Assembly (NCBI RefSeq): GCF_042453785.1 | Contig: NC_091665.1 | Coordinates: forward strand, 2,863,501 to 2,927,500 | DNA from: Malus domestica | Taxonomy: Eukaryota; Streptophyta; Magnoliopsida; Rosales; Rosaceae | Length of the DNA: 64,000 nt | Direction: 5' to 3' | Part shown: one piece after another, positions 44,654 to 56,684 of the stretch | Position numbering within the stretch: position 1 is the first letter of the stretch | How the letters are laid out: each line of letters begins with the position of its first letter | Position numbers and translations under genes: made by a program | Notes under the pieces: generated by a model | Told to the model about the DNA's origin: nothing | The model's database searches: none | What the model saw: only the letters and a program-made list of their open reading frames with translations

Positions 44654-46848
44654 TCATACTTCAAAGTTGGCTATGTGAGCTTCCACGATCAGTGGGTCGT
44701 TGTGAGGGTAAATGATACCTCTTTCTTCCTCAGGGTGGAAACATATTGGATCCCAGTTAGGCTTTTGATACTTACCTCCCCTGATGTCTTCCACGTGAAA
44801 CACTTGGTGCCCAGACCTTAAAGCTCGTTCACTATTTTTCATGGCCCTGTTGGAAGATTTAGATATGGGTGTGCCACCACTTATGGAATATATCACATTC
44901 ACCTGGCGTTGGTTACGGTTACCCCTTGGAGAGTGAATGAGGAATTGATCAATTTTTCCTTCACGTGCCAAAGCTTCAATATGATCACGAAGGGTGATAC
45001 ACTTCTCGCTGTCATGGCCGTTATGTTCGTGGTAGTAGTAAAACGTGTCCGTGTTCTTCGTGGGCTTGTAATCCGAATGCCTCGGCTTTGGCTTCGGTAT
45101 CAAGTGTGCTATGTTGGGGTAAATGGCCACGCATGTGGCGTTCAAAGGTGTGTATGCCTTATACCTTGCGGTAGGGGCTGTCCTGAAACGTGCTTGACCC
45201 ACTGTGTTGATTGCTTGTGGTCGGGGATTATCATGGTGATACCCTTGGTTATCGCAGTAGTGTCCCTTACTCCTTTTACTAAAATGAGACTGGTGAAGAT
45301 GTATATCTTTCCTTTTGCCCTGAGATTGATATGTCTGTTAACTTGGCAAAGTATTAAGTAAGGTAGGGGGAGGCACTGCTGCCGTTTGGAAGGTCGAGGT
45401 CTTCTCATTTGGTTGGATCTGGCTTCCACTCCCTACTTGCTGATAAGGAGTGGTTGTGGGTGGTTTCCCTTGATATGTCCTTGCCTCGGCCGAGGCATGG
45501 TTGTAAGCATGTGCCATCACCTCAGAGTAAGTCTTCCAAGTGTTGGCATTGATCATGTACTTGAAGAAACAATCACGTAGGCCTGCCGTGAAGGCCTTGA
45601 GGGCGGTCTTGTCATCTGCCTCAGCGCAGCGAGAATACTCATGGCTGAAACGACCAACATACTCTCGTAGTGACTCGTCCAGCTTCTGGCGAATAGTGTA
45701 CAAGTCATCTGCAGAATGCGAGCGATCGGTCTAGAATATGTGTTGAGAGACAAACAGGTTCCTCAGTTCCTCAAATGAGTCTACTGTCTCAGGTGGAAGA
45801 AGGTAATACCAATTTAGAGCTCCGCCAAAGAGGGTGGAGGGGAAGAGAAGACATCGCTCTTCGTCGGTGTGCATCCGATATGCCATGGTGGACTCAAAGA
45901 GGTTAAGGTGTTCAATTGGATCCTCCCTTCCAGTATAGAGTTGTAAACCAAGCTTTTGTTTTGTCTTCGCTTAAAGGGGGTGTCGTGGATCCTCCTTGTA
46001 AGAGGGCCAGGCCTGGGTTGGTTCCAGTCAGGTATCTCGGCCTGACGTTCGACCTTCAACTTGTTTACTTCCTCAATGAGCTGTAGGACAAGGGGGTCTT
46101 GAGTGGAGTCATGTACCACTGGGATTTTCTTTCGTAAGTCCCCATCGCCTTTTGGAAGTAGGAAAGTTTTAGCAAGGGCGTGTGATTTTTCCTTGGATTC
46201 GCCGTACTGACTTCTAGGGCGAGTTTGTCGGAATACCTCAAGGTCCCCTGTACCTTCATGTTCCTCTAGGACATGCCGTTCCTTCCCTAAATTGGCAGCT
46301 GGCCTGGGTCGTGGGAGGGGACTGAGTCTTTCATAAACCCTTGGGTCATTGATCTTCGAGCATATGTGGAGGGGATTCTCTCGACGTTGCTTTAGGAAGT
46401 CTCGGCAGTCACGATAAACGGCTTTCGATCCTTCCAACCCTTCTGTAAGGAGGTGTCTTCCTCAACTTCTCCTACTTCGGGTCGAAGCAGCTGGGTTGAG
46501 AGAAGTCTCATGTTGATCAATGTTTTGATGATTAGCTCGCTCCTCATCAGGGATACCCATGTCGAAGGAAGGTGACCCTCCGTGTTGGGGGGCACCCAGA
46601 TGATGGTTAATGTCCATAGGGGCAACAAGCTCGCGTGTTTGAGTACGCATAGTTTCATGGAGCGTCTCAAAGAGCTTCTCATACTGCTCTTGGAGGACCT
46701 CATTCTTCATTGCTATCTTGTTGTTTTTAGCTTCTAGCTTATCGACTTTAGCTTGAAGAGCAACCCTTTTTCCTTCCTTCTTTCATTGCTTCGCACTAGG
46801 TGCAAGAGGAGTGTCATTCTGTGTGCTGTGGCTTCCTTCGCTACCCAT
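44654..46848 (-). pseudogene. gag region of the Tat element
   Basis: It starts MGSEGSHSTQNDTP at 46848, about 107 bases inside the 5' LTR. It continues in several frames: a coiled-coil-like MKNEVLQEQYEKLFETLHET (46462-46710), a spacer rich in Arg/Pro (45814-46437), the retrotransposon gag core (45338-45703: YTIRQKLDESLREYVGRFSH) and a C-terminal part with a knuckle-like CX10H element (YYHEHNGHDSEKCITLRDHI, 44654-45202). Frameshifts near 45970 and 45720 and stops between blocks show loss of function. Confidence 0.8.
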
Positions 46849-46940
46849 GTTGGAGAGGGATGCCTGGTCAAAAGAGAGTGTACGAACGGTGGAAACCAGC
46901 TTGACAAAGCTGAAGAAAGTGGGAATAAGTGTTGTTCCCA

Positions 46941-46954
46941 CAGATGGCGCCAAA
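46941..46954 (-). other. Primer binding site of the Tat element
   Basis: Minus strand TTTGGCGCCATCTG directly follows the LTR end ATCAACA. TGGCGCC.TCTGTGGGA-type sites are usual in gypsy elements of this kind. It defines 46955-47469 as the 5' LTR. Confidence 0.8.
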
Positions 46955-47469
46955 TGTTGATGCACAAAATCAGTGAAGACTTTGGTACAACAGAAAGTGT
47001 TAAGTTTGTTACCTTCGCTAGATTGCTCCGGTCACTAGTGTGGATAAGTATGTAAATGGATAGGGACAGGGAAGCAAACACAAGATGTACGTGGTTCACC
47101 CAGATTGGCTACGTCCACGGAGTAGAGGAGTTCTCATTAATTGTGAAGGGTTTACACAAGTACATAGGTTCAAGCTCTCCTTTAGTGAGTACGAGTGAAT
47201 GATGTAGTACAAATGACATTAGGAAATATTGTGAGAGAATGATCTCTATTTATAGAAGAGAGTTTCTAGTTTCATTCTAACATTGACACGTGTCGTGTTG
47301 TGATTGGCTTCTGATGTTAACACGTGTCGCGCTATGATTGGCTTCTGATGTCGACACGTGTCATGCTATAATTGGCCTCCTGGTTGGAGGGAAACTCTTC
47401 TGGGTCCTTGACGGTATAACGTTGACCGGTGCTCAGTAATTTCGGGATTGGTCAAGTACGGTACAAACA
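46955..47469 (-). repeat. 5' LTR of the Tat element (515 bp)
   Basis: Begins TGTTTGTACC and ends GCATCAACA on the minus strand. It is the same length as, and about 95% like, the LTR at 58653-59167. It ends 83 bases from the stop codon of the GGT pseudogene. Confidence 0.92.
47246..47360 (-). promoter_or_regulatory. LTR promoter: TATA box with three G-box/CCAAT repeats
   Basis: On the minus strand TATAAATAG (47246-47254) is preceded by three copies of a 34-bp unit, each with a CACGTG core (47287-47292, 47321-47326, 47355-47360) in ACACGTGT context and a CCAAT box. CACGTG with flanking AC/GT is the G-box/ABRE bound by bZIP and bHLH factors; CCAAT is bound by NF-Y. The sister LTR keeps all three cores at the same spacing (58985, 59019, 59053), so this is a conserved U3 enhancer. 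ABA, light or stress response is an inference. Confidence 0.65.
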
Positions 47470-47960
47470 CACCTTAAAGCAAAAGGGAGAGAATGCTAGC
47501 GTCGGAACAAGAACGGCAACTAGCTTCACTTCCATAGCAACAGTACACACTTTTAGAAACCAGCAGGAACCCCACCTTTTCTTGGAACGCTCACTGCCAC
47601 AATCTCCAGAACGCATCCATTATCCTTCAAAGCCCTTATATCTTGAACTATAAACTGGCAAATAGCCCCAGAAGGAGAGGGCTCTAGGACATGGCCCTTC
47701 TTTTGTAAGACTCTCCTAATTTGAGCAGGAACTTCGAAGTGATCGCCAGTCACGGACGTCCAGTTCTTATAATGAACCGCATTAGGTAATAGCTGCTTAT
47801 GCAGAAATTCTTCTTATCGGTAGGTTTAATTGATAACTAAATTGAAATTATGACTCTATTTGAATAAGGAAACCTCTCTTTTAGTCAAACAAAAGACAGC
47901 TCAAGTAAGAAAAAAGATAGAGAAAAGTTACATGGGAACCTGATGATAGACCCTTGGAGC

Positions 47961-48196
47961 TATAAAAGTAGGTATATTTCATTGATTTATTTATTGGTAC
48001 AGGTCTGTGATTATATACACTTTGAATACAATCCTAATATGGTAAATACAATCATACTTGAATGACTGAATCAATCCTAATCAAATAGAATAGGAAAGAC
48101 AGCATAGCATATATCATAGTTGACTTTCATACGGTTGATGGAGCAGATTGTGTTGTTGACGAACTGATCTCCTTTGATGTAGGAGATTCCTTAACA
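47961..48196 (-). repeat. 3' LTR of the copia element
   Basis: 236 bp. On the minus strand it contains a TATATAATC box and an AATAAATAAATC signal. The last 20-odd codons of the element's polyprotein frame run into this LTR and stop at 48127. Confidence 0.95.
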
Positions 48197-50835
48197 CGCC
48201 CTCGCAAGACGGTGGCACCATCGGAGACACCGATCTTGGAACGAAGTAGATGGAAACGAGGACGTGGCAAGGGTTTGGTGAGAGCGTCAGCAAGCTGATC
48301 AGTAGTGGAGACATGAGACACTTGAAGAAGACCACGAGTGACGCGATCCTGTACAAACTGAAAATCAATATCGATATGTTTCATACGGGAATGTAGGACA
48401 GGATTAGCACAATAGAACATGGCTCCAATGTTATCACAAGAAACAACAGGTGTTGCGGGGAGAGAAACGCCAAGTTCACGCAGTAAGGACTGAATCCATA
48501 TGAGTTCAGCAGTGGTGGCAGCAATGGCCCGATATTCGGCTTCGGTGGAGGAGCGAGAGACAGACCGCTGCTTACGGGAGCTCCAAGAGATGAGATTTCC
48601 ACCAAGATAGACAACATAGCCAGTCGTAGACTTGCGATCATCACGGTCACCAGCCCAGTCAGCATCGGAAAAGGCATAGAGACGATGAGAGGGGCGACGA
48701 CAAAGATGAAGGCCAAAGGAGATGGTACCCTTCAAGTAGCGAAGAAGACGCTTGAGTGCTTGCCAGTGAGTCTCGGAAGGAGAATGCATGAATTGAGAGA
48801 GCTTATTGACTGCGAAGGAGATGTCAGGACGTGTAAGGCTGAGGTATTGAAAACCACCAACAAGACGACGGTAGGGAGTGGCATCCGTTAAGGATGAGCC
48901 ATCATGGAGCATGAGTGAGTGAGTGGTGGAGAGAGGCGTACTGACAGCCTTGGCACCATCCATCTTTGCTATGACGAGAAGATCATGAATGTACTTGTGC
49001 TGAGAGAGGAAAAGACCAGTGGCGGTGGGAAGAACCTCAACACCAAGAAAGTAATGTAAGGAGCCCAGGTCTTTGACGGAGAACCGAGTTGCCAATAGTT
49101 GGATGAACTTTGCTACAAGTGAGGAATCATTGCCTGTAATAAGAAGATCATCAACATAAACCAAAAAATAAATTACAGCAGTCCCATTTTTCAAGAGAAA
49201 GAGTGAGGCATCAGAGATGGCATTGACAAAGCCATGGGAGAGCAGAAATGAGTGTAATTCCTTGTACCATGCCCGGGGAGCCTGTTTGAGGCCATAGAGG
49301 GCTTTCCTCAATTTACACACATGAGATGGATGATTAGAGTCAACAAAACCAGGCGGTTGGACCATATAGACATTTTCACGGATGGTGCCATGAAGGAAAG
49401 CATTGTTAACGTCCAACTGACGAATGGGCCACCCATGAGTCACGGCAAGATGCAAAACAATGCGTATGGTAGTAGGTTTGACCACCGGACTGAAAGTATC
49501 GGAAAAATCAACACCAGGGCGTTGGTGAAAACCCTTGGCAACTAAGCGTGCCTTGTACCTGTCAATAGTGCCATCAGGATGCCGTTTGATACAAAACACC
49601 CACTTACAACCAATAAGATTGTGAAAGGGGAGGGAGGGAACGAGCTCCCATGTACCATTGCGAATTAACGCATTGAACTCATTGGACATTGCATGCCGCC
49701 AAAGGGGATCCTTGACAGCCTGGGAAACACATGTCGGTTCAACTGAGGAGAGAATGGGATGTTTAGTAGCAGTCATAGCATACCGAGGATTGGGTTTATG
49801 GATACCGGATTTGGCACGGCTGATCATGGAATGATCGGGGAGCACAGGAGGTACGGGGGGGTTGGGGGGGTGTGGGTCAGATGATGGAAAGGTGACAACA
49901 GTCCTATGAGGGTTTCTAGTGTATGTACGAACGGGGTTGAGAGGAGGAGGAGGCTGGACGTGGTCAGTTTGGGCTGGAAAATGTGGTGGGGGGAATAGAG
50001 GTGTGGTAGAGGTAGGGGCCAAGGCTTGGTGGTTGGGTGACGGTAAGAGATGAGTGGTAGCAGCAGTAATAGGGGCCAGGGCAGCAGATGGGGACGGTTC
50101 TGAGACAGTGGCAGATTCTGATGATGATGATGTGACATGTGGTGGCAGCGAAGAAGAAACAACCGACTCAACAGGCCTGGGGGGGAAGTGAATAGGAATA
50201 TGAGTAACTGGAGAAAGAGAGGAGACCCAAGTGTGAGAGTTATCAACAGTGACATGGGGAATGGAGGAAGGGAGGTTGGCAAAAGGAAAAGTGGACTCAT
50301 CGAATTGAACATGCCGAGAGATAAAAAGTTTTTTGGAGGAAAGATCAAGACACTGAAAAGCACTTTGATTAGATGAGTAACCAAGGAAGAGACATGGGCG
50401 GGAACGAGGGAGTAATTTATTGGAATTGTAAGGACGTAACCAAGGAAAACACAAGCACCCAAATGTACGAAGACGGGAGTAATTGGGTTGTTCATCAAAG
50501 AGTTGAGTGAATGGGGAGAGATTATGAAGAAGCGGAGTAGGCATGCGGTTGATAAGATAGGCAGCTGTTTTAAAGGCATAAGACCAATAGGTGAGAGGTA
50601 AAGAAGCTTGATGAAGAAGGGTGAGACCAGTTTCAACAATATGACGATGTCGTCGTTCGGCGACTCCATTGTGTTGAGGAGTGTGAGGTGGTGTAAGAAG
50701 ATGGGTGATGCCATTTGATGAGAGAAAATGTTAGAGTTTGATGAATTCGCCCCACCATCAGTGTATAATCTAGTGATTTTTCTTTTGAAGTAATTTTCAA
50801 CAATTGCTTTGAAGGTGACAAAAGTGGAAAACACA
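48127..50835 (-). pseudogene. copia integrase end, RT and RNase H (after frameshifts)
   Basis: Beyond the shift at 50836 integrase continues in a second frame (FKAIVENYFKRKITRLYTDGG), shifts again within about 100 bases, and meets a TAA. The frame then stays open for 805 codons from 50544. Visible there are the integrase C-terminus ([19 protein letters not shown]), RT ([50 protein letters not shown] block) and RNase H ([31 protein letters not shown]). It ends within the 3' LTR. So RT and RNase H are intact as a stretch, but not linked in frame to gag. Confidence 0.9.
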
Positions 50836-52566
50836 TCAGATTTCTTTTTTGAGAGGGTAGAGCCATATGTATTTTGTAAAATGGTCAACGAAGATAACAT
50901 AGTAGGAAAAACCATCAATAGAAGAGTACGGAGCAGGGCCCCAAACATCACTATAAAGGAGATCCAAAGGACCATGACTGGTGAGAGACGAAGTACCAAA
51001 CGGGAGCCTATGGCTTTTATTACATAGACAGGAATGACAAACAGACTTGAACAACTTGGAAGACACATTAATGGAAGACATACGAAGGACTTGTTGGAGA
51101 GTTTTGTGGCAGGGATGACCAAGACGACGATGCCAAAGGTTGGGAGAGACCACCACACCCACCATAGCTTGTGGTTGACAAAAGGATTTGGGAGACCACT
51201 CGTACACATCATCCTTACTCGGGCCTCGAAGAAGAACCGCCCCCGTGCTCAGATCCTTGACATGAAAGAAATCAGGAAAAAGTTCAATAGAGGTATTATT
51301 TTGTTTATTAAATTTAGAGATAGAAATAATGTCTTTTTGCATAGAAGGAACACACAGAACATTTGATAAGTTGAAAGATTGGGAGGATGAGGAGGGTAAG
51401 GTGGTTGAACCGACATGAGTGATACCCAAACCTGAACCATTACCAATAATTATTTCATCAAGACCATCATAGGTAGAGGCACCAGAAAGAGTGTTGACAT
51501 TGGAGGTAACATGGTGAGAGGCACCGGAATCAAGTAACCATGTTGGAGAAGAGGTGGACCGGCCATGGATGGTAGGATTTGCCACTGGCGGACTGTGAGA
51601 TCCAGATTGGAGTTGAGGGCAGCGTTTGTTACTATGACCTTGAGTGCCACACCATTGACAGAAACCACGATAACCTGTGTTGTTCATGTTGGTAGAGCGG
51701 CGACCATTGTCGGTGAAAGATTGTTGGGGGGGCTTGTAGGAAGTACGAGAATTGGTGTCAATGGAAGATGTGTGGGGGTGCCCGAAGGAACCACAAGAAG
51801 GATTGCGAAAGGCAAAGGACCCACGGTTGGAGTTGGAGTTGTGAGAGCGGTAGCCACGGGTTGAGGTGTGGGAGCGAGATGTCTGAGTGACATTGGCAGT
51901 GATCACTGGGGCTGTAACAACGGTATCATCACGCTTGAGAGCAGCTTCATGTTCAACCAGTTTGTCATGCAGGTTTTCAAAAGAGATTGAGGTGTCGCGG
52001 GAACGAACGACCGCAACAATTTCCTTGAAGTCAGAGCCAACACCATTAAGAATGTAGAGGAGGAGATCGTCATCAGAGAGAGGGACATCAATGATGGCGA
52101 GCTCATCTGCAATAACACGGACTTCTTGCAGATACTCAGAGACAGGCTTGTTCTCACGGCGTAGGAGAGTAAGGCGTTCTTTGAGACCAAGAACGCGGGC
52201 ACGGGCTTTGCTAGCAAAGAGATGGAGAAGTTTATCCCAAGCCTCCTTGGATGTCTTGGCAGAGGCAATAAGGGAGATAACCTGCGGTGATACGGAAGCA
52301 AGAATCGCATGAAGGAGGAGTTGATCTTGCCGAATCCAAAAGGTGCGAAGCACGGTTTGAGCGGTTGATGGGCAGGGATTAGATCCATCCACATAACCCA
52401 TGAGGTCATAGCCGTAAAGGAGGGCGTTGAACTGAGCACGCCAGGATGGGTAATTGGTGGGTGTGAGTTTCACAGGTAGTTGGGCTGTAGCGTTGATTGT
52501 GATCAAGGTGGGAGTAGTGGAGTTGAGCTCTGGTAGAGGGTTGGTTGTAGAGGCGTCAGTGGCCAT
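50836..52566 (-). pseudogene. copia gag, protease and integrase start (frame 1)
   Basis: Open for 576 codons from MATDASTTNPLPEL. Gag: residues about 30-210 (LTPTNYPSWRAQFNALLYGY, WDKLLHLFASKARARVLGLK). Zinc knuckle CQWCGTQGHSNKRC near 303-316. Protease site WLLDSGASHHV near 343-353. GAG-pre/zinc region LWHRRLGHPCHKTLQQVLR near 478-495. Integrase start with YSDVWGPAPYS near 538. It stops at 50836 after PLKKEI because a run of six A shifts the frame by one. The start lies about 70 bases inside the 5' LTR. Confidence 0.9.
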
Positions 52567-52636
52567 GGATGAAGACAGGGAAGAGAGGGATCAGAAAAAA
52601 AAATTGCTCGTTGGAGTTTTTGGGCTCGTGATACCA

Positions 52637-52872
52637 TATAAGAGTAGGTATATTTCATTGATTTATTTATTGGTACAGGTCTGTGATTATATACACTTTG
52701 AATACAATCCTAATATGGTAAATACAATCATACTTGAATGACTGAATCAATCCTAATCAAATAGAATAGGAAAGACAGCATAGCATATATCATAGTTGAC
52801 TTTCATACGGTTGATGGAGCAGATTGTGTTGTTGACGAACTGATCTCCTTTGATGTAGGAGATTCCTTAACA
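52637..52872 (-). repeat. 5' LTR of the copia element
   Basis: 236 bp, one base different from the 3' LTR. The primer binding site TGGTATCACGAGCCC follows directly. Confidence 0.95.
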
Positions 52873-55800
52873 GGAGCCATGACAGAAGAGAGTGGATCCA
52901 TTCCCCTAGCAAAATGGTTTACGAGAACCTCTGCAGTCGCAGGAATGATCAAGGCTCCCATACTTGCGCCCACGACAGCTTTTAGTTGGCCATCCTGTCA
53001 CGCATATAAACAAGACATTGAATGTAGGTTTGAAATAATACGACCACTGTAGTACGATAATTTATGTCACTCTCTACAACTCATTTCCTGATGGACTTTA
53101 ACTAGAGAAAAGTATATGTGTAATTGATAAATCTGATCTAGTAGTGTGAAACGCTTTATTCCAACTTAACAAGAGAGTTATCCTAGAAGCATTCCCAACC
53201 ATTAATCCGCTAGCACATGATCAATCTAATTGTATGCCAAAAAACAAATTTTTCATTGATATTTCCGTTGCCTTCATATATATAGTTCTCGTATCTTTCT
53301 CTGTCTTTCTCTCCCATCTACTATTTCTCTCTCTAATAATTTCTCCATATTGGTTACGCATTACCTTTAGGATTATAGCTGGTGTCATGGGCGATAATGG
53401 CCTTTTTCCTGGCCTGATAAAATTGGGTGGTGCTGGTGGTAGACCTGTAGAATCATTTCCAGGTATAGAGAAGTCGTCCATTTCATTGTTTAAGACAATC
53501 CCTGTACTCGACGACAATACATTAGCACCAAAGTATCCATTCACAGTACCAGTCATGGAGATGGCATTTCCTTGAGGATCTATGACAGACAAATGACTGG
53601 TGCCATGGTCATTGATTTGCCTCCACCTGTTAGGAAACGAGTCGTTATAATGACAACTATTGGTTGAGGAGTATATGTAATAATAGGATATCTACGAACA
53701 GTACAACCAAAGATATGAGACTGGGAGCAAGTTACACAGCGCATTATAGTTTTTAGGCGGTTTTTCTATAAACATAGACTAAAATCCCATACATTTCAAA
53801 CAAAACTTCTTTTAGAAATGTTAAATTATTTTTAACTGCCAATATAAATGCAATAATACAGATGATAATCAATTTAGTGATCTTCTCAACACAAAATTGC
53901 AGTAATTTGTAAACGTCGTTGTATGGATGTATATTCTAATTTTGTCAACTTGAATTTGGCTACCAATAAAATAACAAGTAGTTATCTGAATGTATAATCT
54001 AATGGATAATTAACTTCTTGCCAATCAAATAACTTACCTGCCACCGTAATGGCTGGGATCAAAAGTCATGTTGTCATATATACTTTTCTTTAACTCCTCA
54101 GCAAACTCAGGAGAAAGCATATCGGCTAGAACTCGTCACATTTACAAACTCAGGGTCACCAAGATTCATCCTCACGGCGAAAGCATGTTTCAAAGATTCA
54201 ATTTCCCAATGAGTCCAAAGAGGATCAGAAACTCCAGAAGCATTTCCATATTGTGAAAGAATGTTTAGCATCTGAGAGTGGAATTTACCAGGATAGTTCA
54301 TATTAAACTTATTAGAAGCTTCAAAAGAGACAACAAAAGAAACACAAATAATTGCGTAACACTAGATTAAGAACAAAGCTTTACTCACAAGTATCATCGG
54401 AGGACCTCCAGAAGGAGGAGGCATAGTCAATATTTTAAGCCCTAATGTGTCAGCAGATACAGGCTTCCTCAGCTTAACTTTATAATTTTGCAAATCCTTC
54501 ATTGTTCGTATTCCTCCAAGCTTTTGAATATCTCTGACCAATTTCGATCCAATTGATCCATTATAGAAGGCTATGGGACCAAACTTCGAAATTTGACTGA
54601 GTGTCTCTGCCAGTTTCATGTTACAGCATGTCTCACCTGTCTTCAAAAGACTCCCGTTTAATGTAAATGGATGACGAAGTCCCTCATCTGCCAAGATTCC
54701 TGATATCATCTTAACCATTTGCATGTGGAGGTATGGTGAAATCTTAAATCCCAAACGTGCAAGACGCTCAGCAGGTTTTACAAGTCTTTCCCACGGAAGC
54801 CTTCCATGTTGTTTTCATGAAGACCTGCCAGTTCCCCTGGAATTGCTACAGAGAGAGCGCCTTTACCTTTCAGAGTTTCATTGCCAGCATACATATTCTG
54901 AAAATAGAAAATTTTGACACAAATTCAAGGTACGTATATAGATACTGTTTGTGTAATTCCTATCTAAAAAAGATAAAGGCAAATTACCCACATGTGTTCA
55001 TAGTTGCAAAGACTTGAAACGAAATTATTGAAAAATAGCGAGCATGTTGTTATTCCAAGTCCTATTATTTGAGAGGAGTGGATTGTTGAACGCTGCGTAT
55101 GCTCTAAGCTATTCAAAATCTAAGAGAAGAACTTACTCATACAATAACGAATCGTTGAATCAAAGAACATATCATTAGTATCAATTCAGCAAAGTTGTTT
55201 TTTGACTTCCATTGCCTGCCAAGAATCCTAGTGGAAAGAAAACCTTCTAGCCAATTAACGATCATTCTAATCTCTGATGACCATAAAATAAATTTTTACA
55301 ATGAAAAGTGAAATTTCACATTTTCTGAGGTAAACAAAAATGCAGATGGTTTTTTTTTTCATCAATAAAATGTAATTATCAAAACAGCTAAAAATGTGAT
55401 GTTCCTCATCAGAATGTTTCACGTGATGGTGATTGTTTGCACTCAAGTGAAAATCAATTGAGAAAAGGAGTTCAGTAAAGCATGTAGAATACGAACCTCG
55501 GAAGCAAGTAAGGGTGCAGTTTCTCTCATATCAAAGGCATGTGCTTCCCCACTGGCTAGCCTTATAAACATGAAGGCTCCGCCTCCAAGCCCACTTGATG
55601 CTGGATTCACAACCCCTAAGCGAAGAACAGCGGCTACTGATGCATCAACGGCATTGCCACCTTCACGAAGCACATTTATCCCAATTCTAGAACATCGAAG
55701 ATCATGTGGCAACAGCAGCATGGCGCACTGAAATTACCTCTCGCTTACTTTTGGTGGAACCACTCATAGCATTAAGGCTTGAAAGGAATACAAGTACAAT

Positions 55801-55899
55801 GGTGAACAACAACGACGGTAACGGATCTGCAAGCGAAAGCATAGAATTTTGTTGAGCGTTCCTCATCATACAAATCAACAAAGAAGTCTTAACCCTCAA

Positions 55900-56322
55900 G
55901 TCTCAACCAAATGAAATTAAACTACTAGCAACAGGAGCAGCAGAAACACATGTTTACTATTTTCGTCGTAAATTCAATAGTAGTTAAAGGTTCACTTCAC
56001 ACTTTTGAATCTTATTAGGGTGACTTATTTTAGATTACAGGTCGAGTTTCCAAATTTGGACCTAATGACTAATAATAGTCAACTATATAGACTTGGGTGA
56101 AAAAAAGCTTAAACATAAAAATGGTCCTGTGTTTTACATTATTGGTTAATTTGGTCAAATTGGTCTCCGTATTTACCTCTGTTAGCCAATCCGTTAAAAT
56201 AACCTTAAAATTGACATGTCTTGTGTGGGTTTAATGAGTTTACAATGAAGTTACATTTCTACCATCTCACGTGCAAGACACATCTCAATTTTAACGTATT
56301 ATCTAGAATTAGCTAACGAAAG
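55900..56322. other. GGT pseudogene 5' flank
   Basis: AT-rich sequence expected to hold the former GGT promoter. I see no gene and no convincing element. Confidence 0.5.
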
Positions 56323-56684
56323 TGTTGATGCACAAAACCGGAGGGGTCTTGGAACAACGTAAATTCGACCGTGAATCTGCAAGAAAGTAAATAACACAAG
56401 ATGTATCGTGGTTCACCCCAATGTTTAGGCTACGTCCACACTGATATTTTATTTCTCTGAGAGGATTGTGAGGATGAAAGGGTGAGAGCCTCTGAGGGTG
56501 AGAGTGAGGATTCTCATGGCTTAAGAATTGGCCTCCTTTAATGAGGAGAGTGAGGGGTCCTTTTATAGAATAAGGGATCCTCACTTATTACATATTTGCC
56601 CTTCATTTATTACATAATTACATTTGAGTCCCCCGAGTATTTATACGAGATCTAAATACGGAGGCCCTAAGTATGGTACAAACA
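56323..56684 (-). repeat. 3' LTR of a third, related gypsy element (362 bp)
   Basis: TGTTTGTACC…GCATCAACA on the minus strand, like the 515-bp LTRs but shorter and diverged inside, sharing CAAGATGTA.CGTGGTTCAC and GGCTACGTCCAC. The sequence to its right on the minus strand is purine-rich (AACTTGGAGGACTAC), as a polypurine tract should be, so this is a 3' LTR with the element body to the right. Confidence 0.75.

Larger units (their letters stand above)
36598..47469 (-). mobile_element. Ty3-gypsy element of the Tat clade, 3' end truncated
   Basis: On the minus strand the order is 5' LTR (46955-47469), primer site, gag, protease, RT, RNase H, a second archaeal-type RNase H, integrase, then about 4.2 kb of non-pol sequence with large tandem repeats and an antisense ORF. 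The second RNase H and the very long 3' internal region are hallmarks of the Tat lineage (Tat, Grande, Ogre, Retand). Homology with the sister element at 58653-64000 stops near 36598, before any 3' LTR, so the 3' end is lost. Stops and frameshifts in gag, between gag and protease, and in RT, RNase H and integrase make it non-autonomous. Confidence 0.88.
47961..52872 (-). mobile_element. Young Ty1-copia retrotransposon inserted in the GGT pseudogene
   Basis: 4912 bp with two 236-bp LTRs (47961-48196 and 52637-52872), TGTTAAGG…TTATA on the minus strand, differing at one base (47966 A, 52642 G). Perfect 5-bp duplications flank it: GGAGC at 47956-47960 and 52873-52877. The primer site TGGTATCACGAGCCC (52622-52636) abuts the 5' LTR, and a purine-rich GCGAGGGCG lies before the 3' LTR. 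The polyprotein is in copia order (protease, integrase, RT, RNase H). Near-identical LTRs mean a recent insertion. Confidence 0.97.
47553..55899 (-). pseudogene. Gamma-glutamyltranspeptidase pseudogene, exon 5 split by a copia element
   Basis: Exons on the minus strand: about 55899-55497, 54897-54389, 54271-54038, 53626-53366, 52994-52873 plus 47960-47940 (interrupted), and 47792-47553. Family motifs: NVLREGGNAVDASVAA, SSGLGGGAFMFIRLASG, FDMRETAPL, MPPPSGGPPM, the nucleophile context DHGTSHLSV, STGIVLNNEMDDFS, and a C-terminus with GAICQFIVQDI and VPRKGGVPAGF. The N-terminus has one hydrophobic segment (LPSLLFTIVLVFLSSL). The enzyme would cleave gamma-glutamyl bonds of glutathione and its conjugates in the apoplast or vacuole. 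Frame is lost in exon 1 (two bases missing before HDLRCSR), exon 2 (about seven missing after GLHE) and exon 3 (after FVNVT). With the insertion, it cannot make the enzyme. Splice sites still look intact. Confidence 0.88.

Noticed and set aside
49824..51212. 462-codon minus-strand ORF
   Set aside because: Mostly an alternative frame of the copia polyprotein; only a short stretch near 50740-50836 is the shifted integrase frame.
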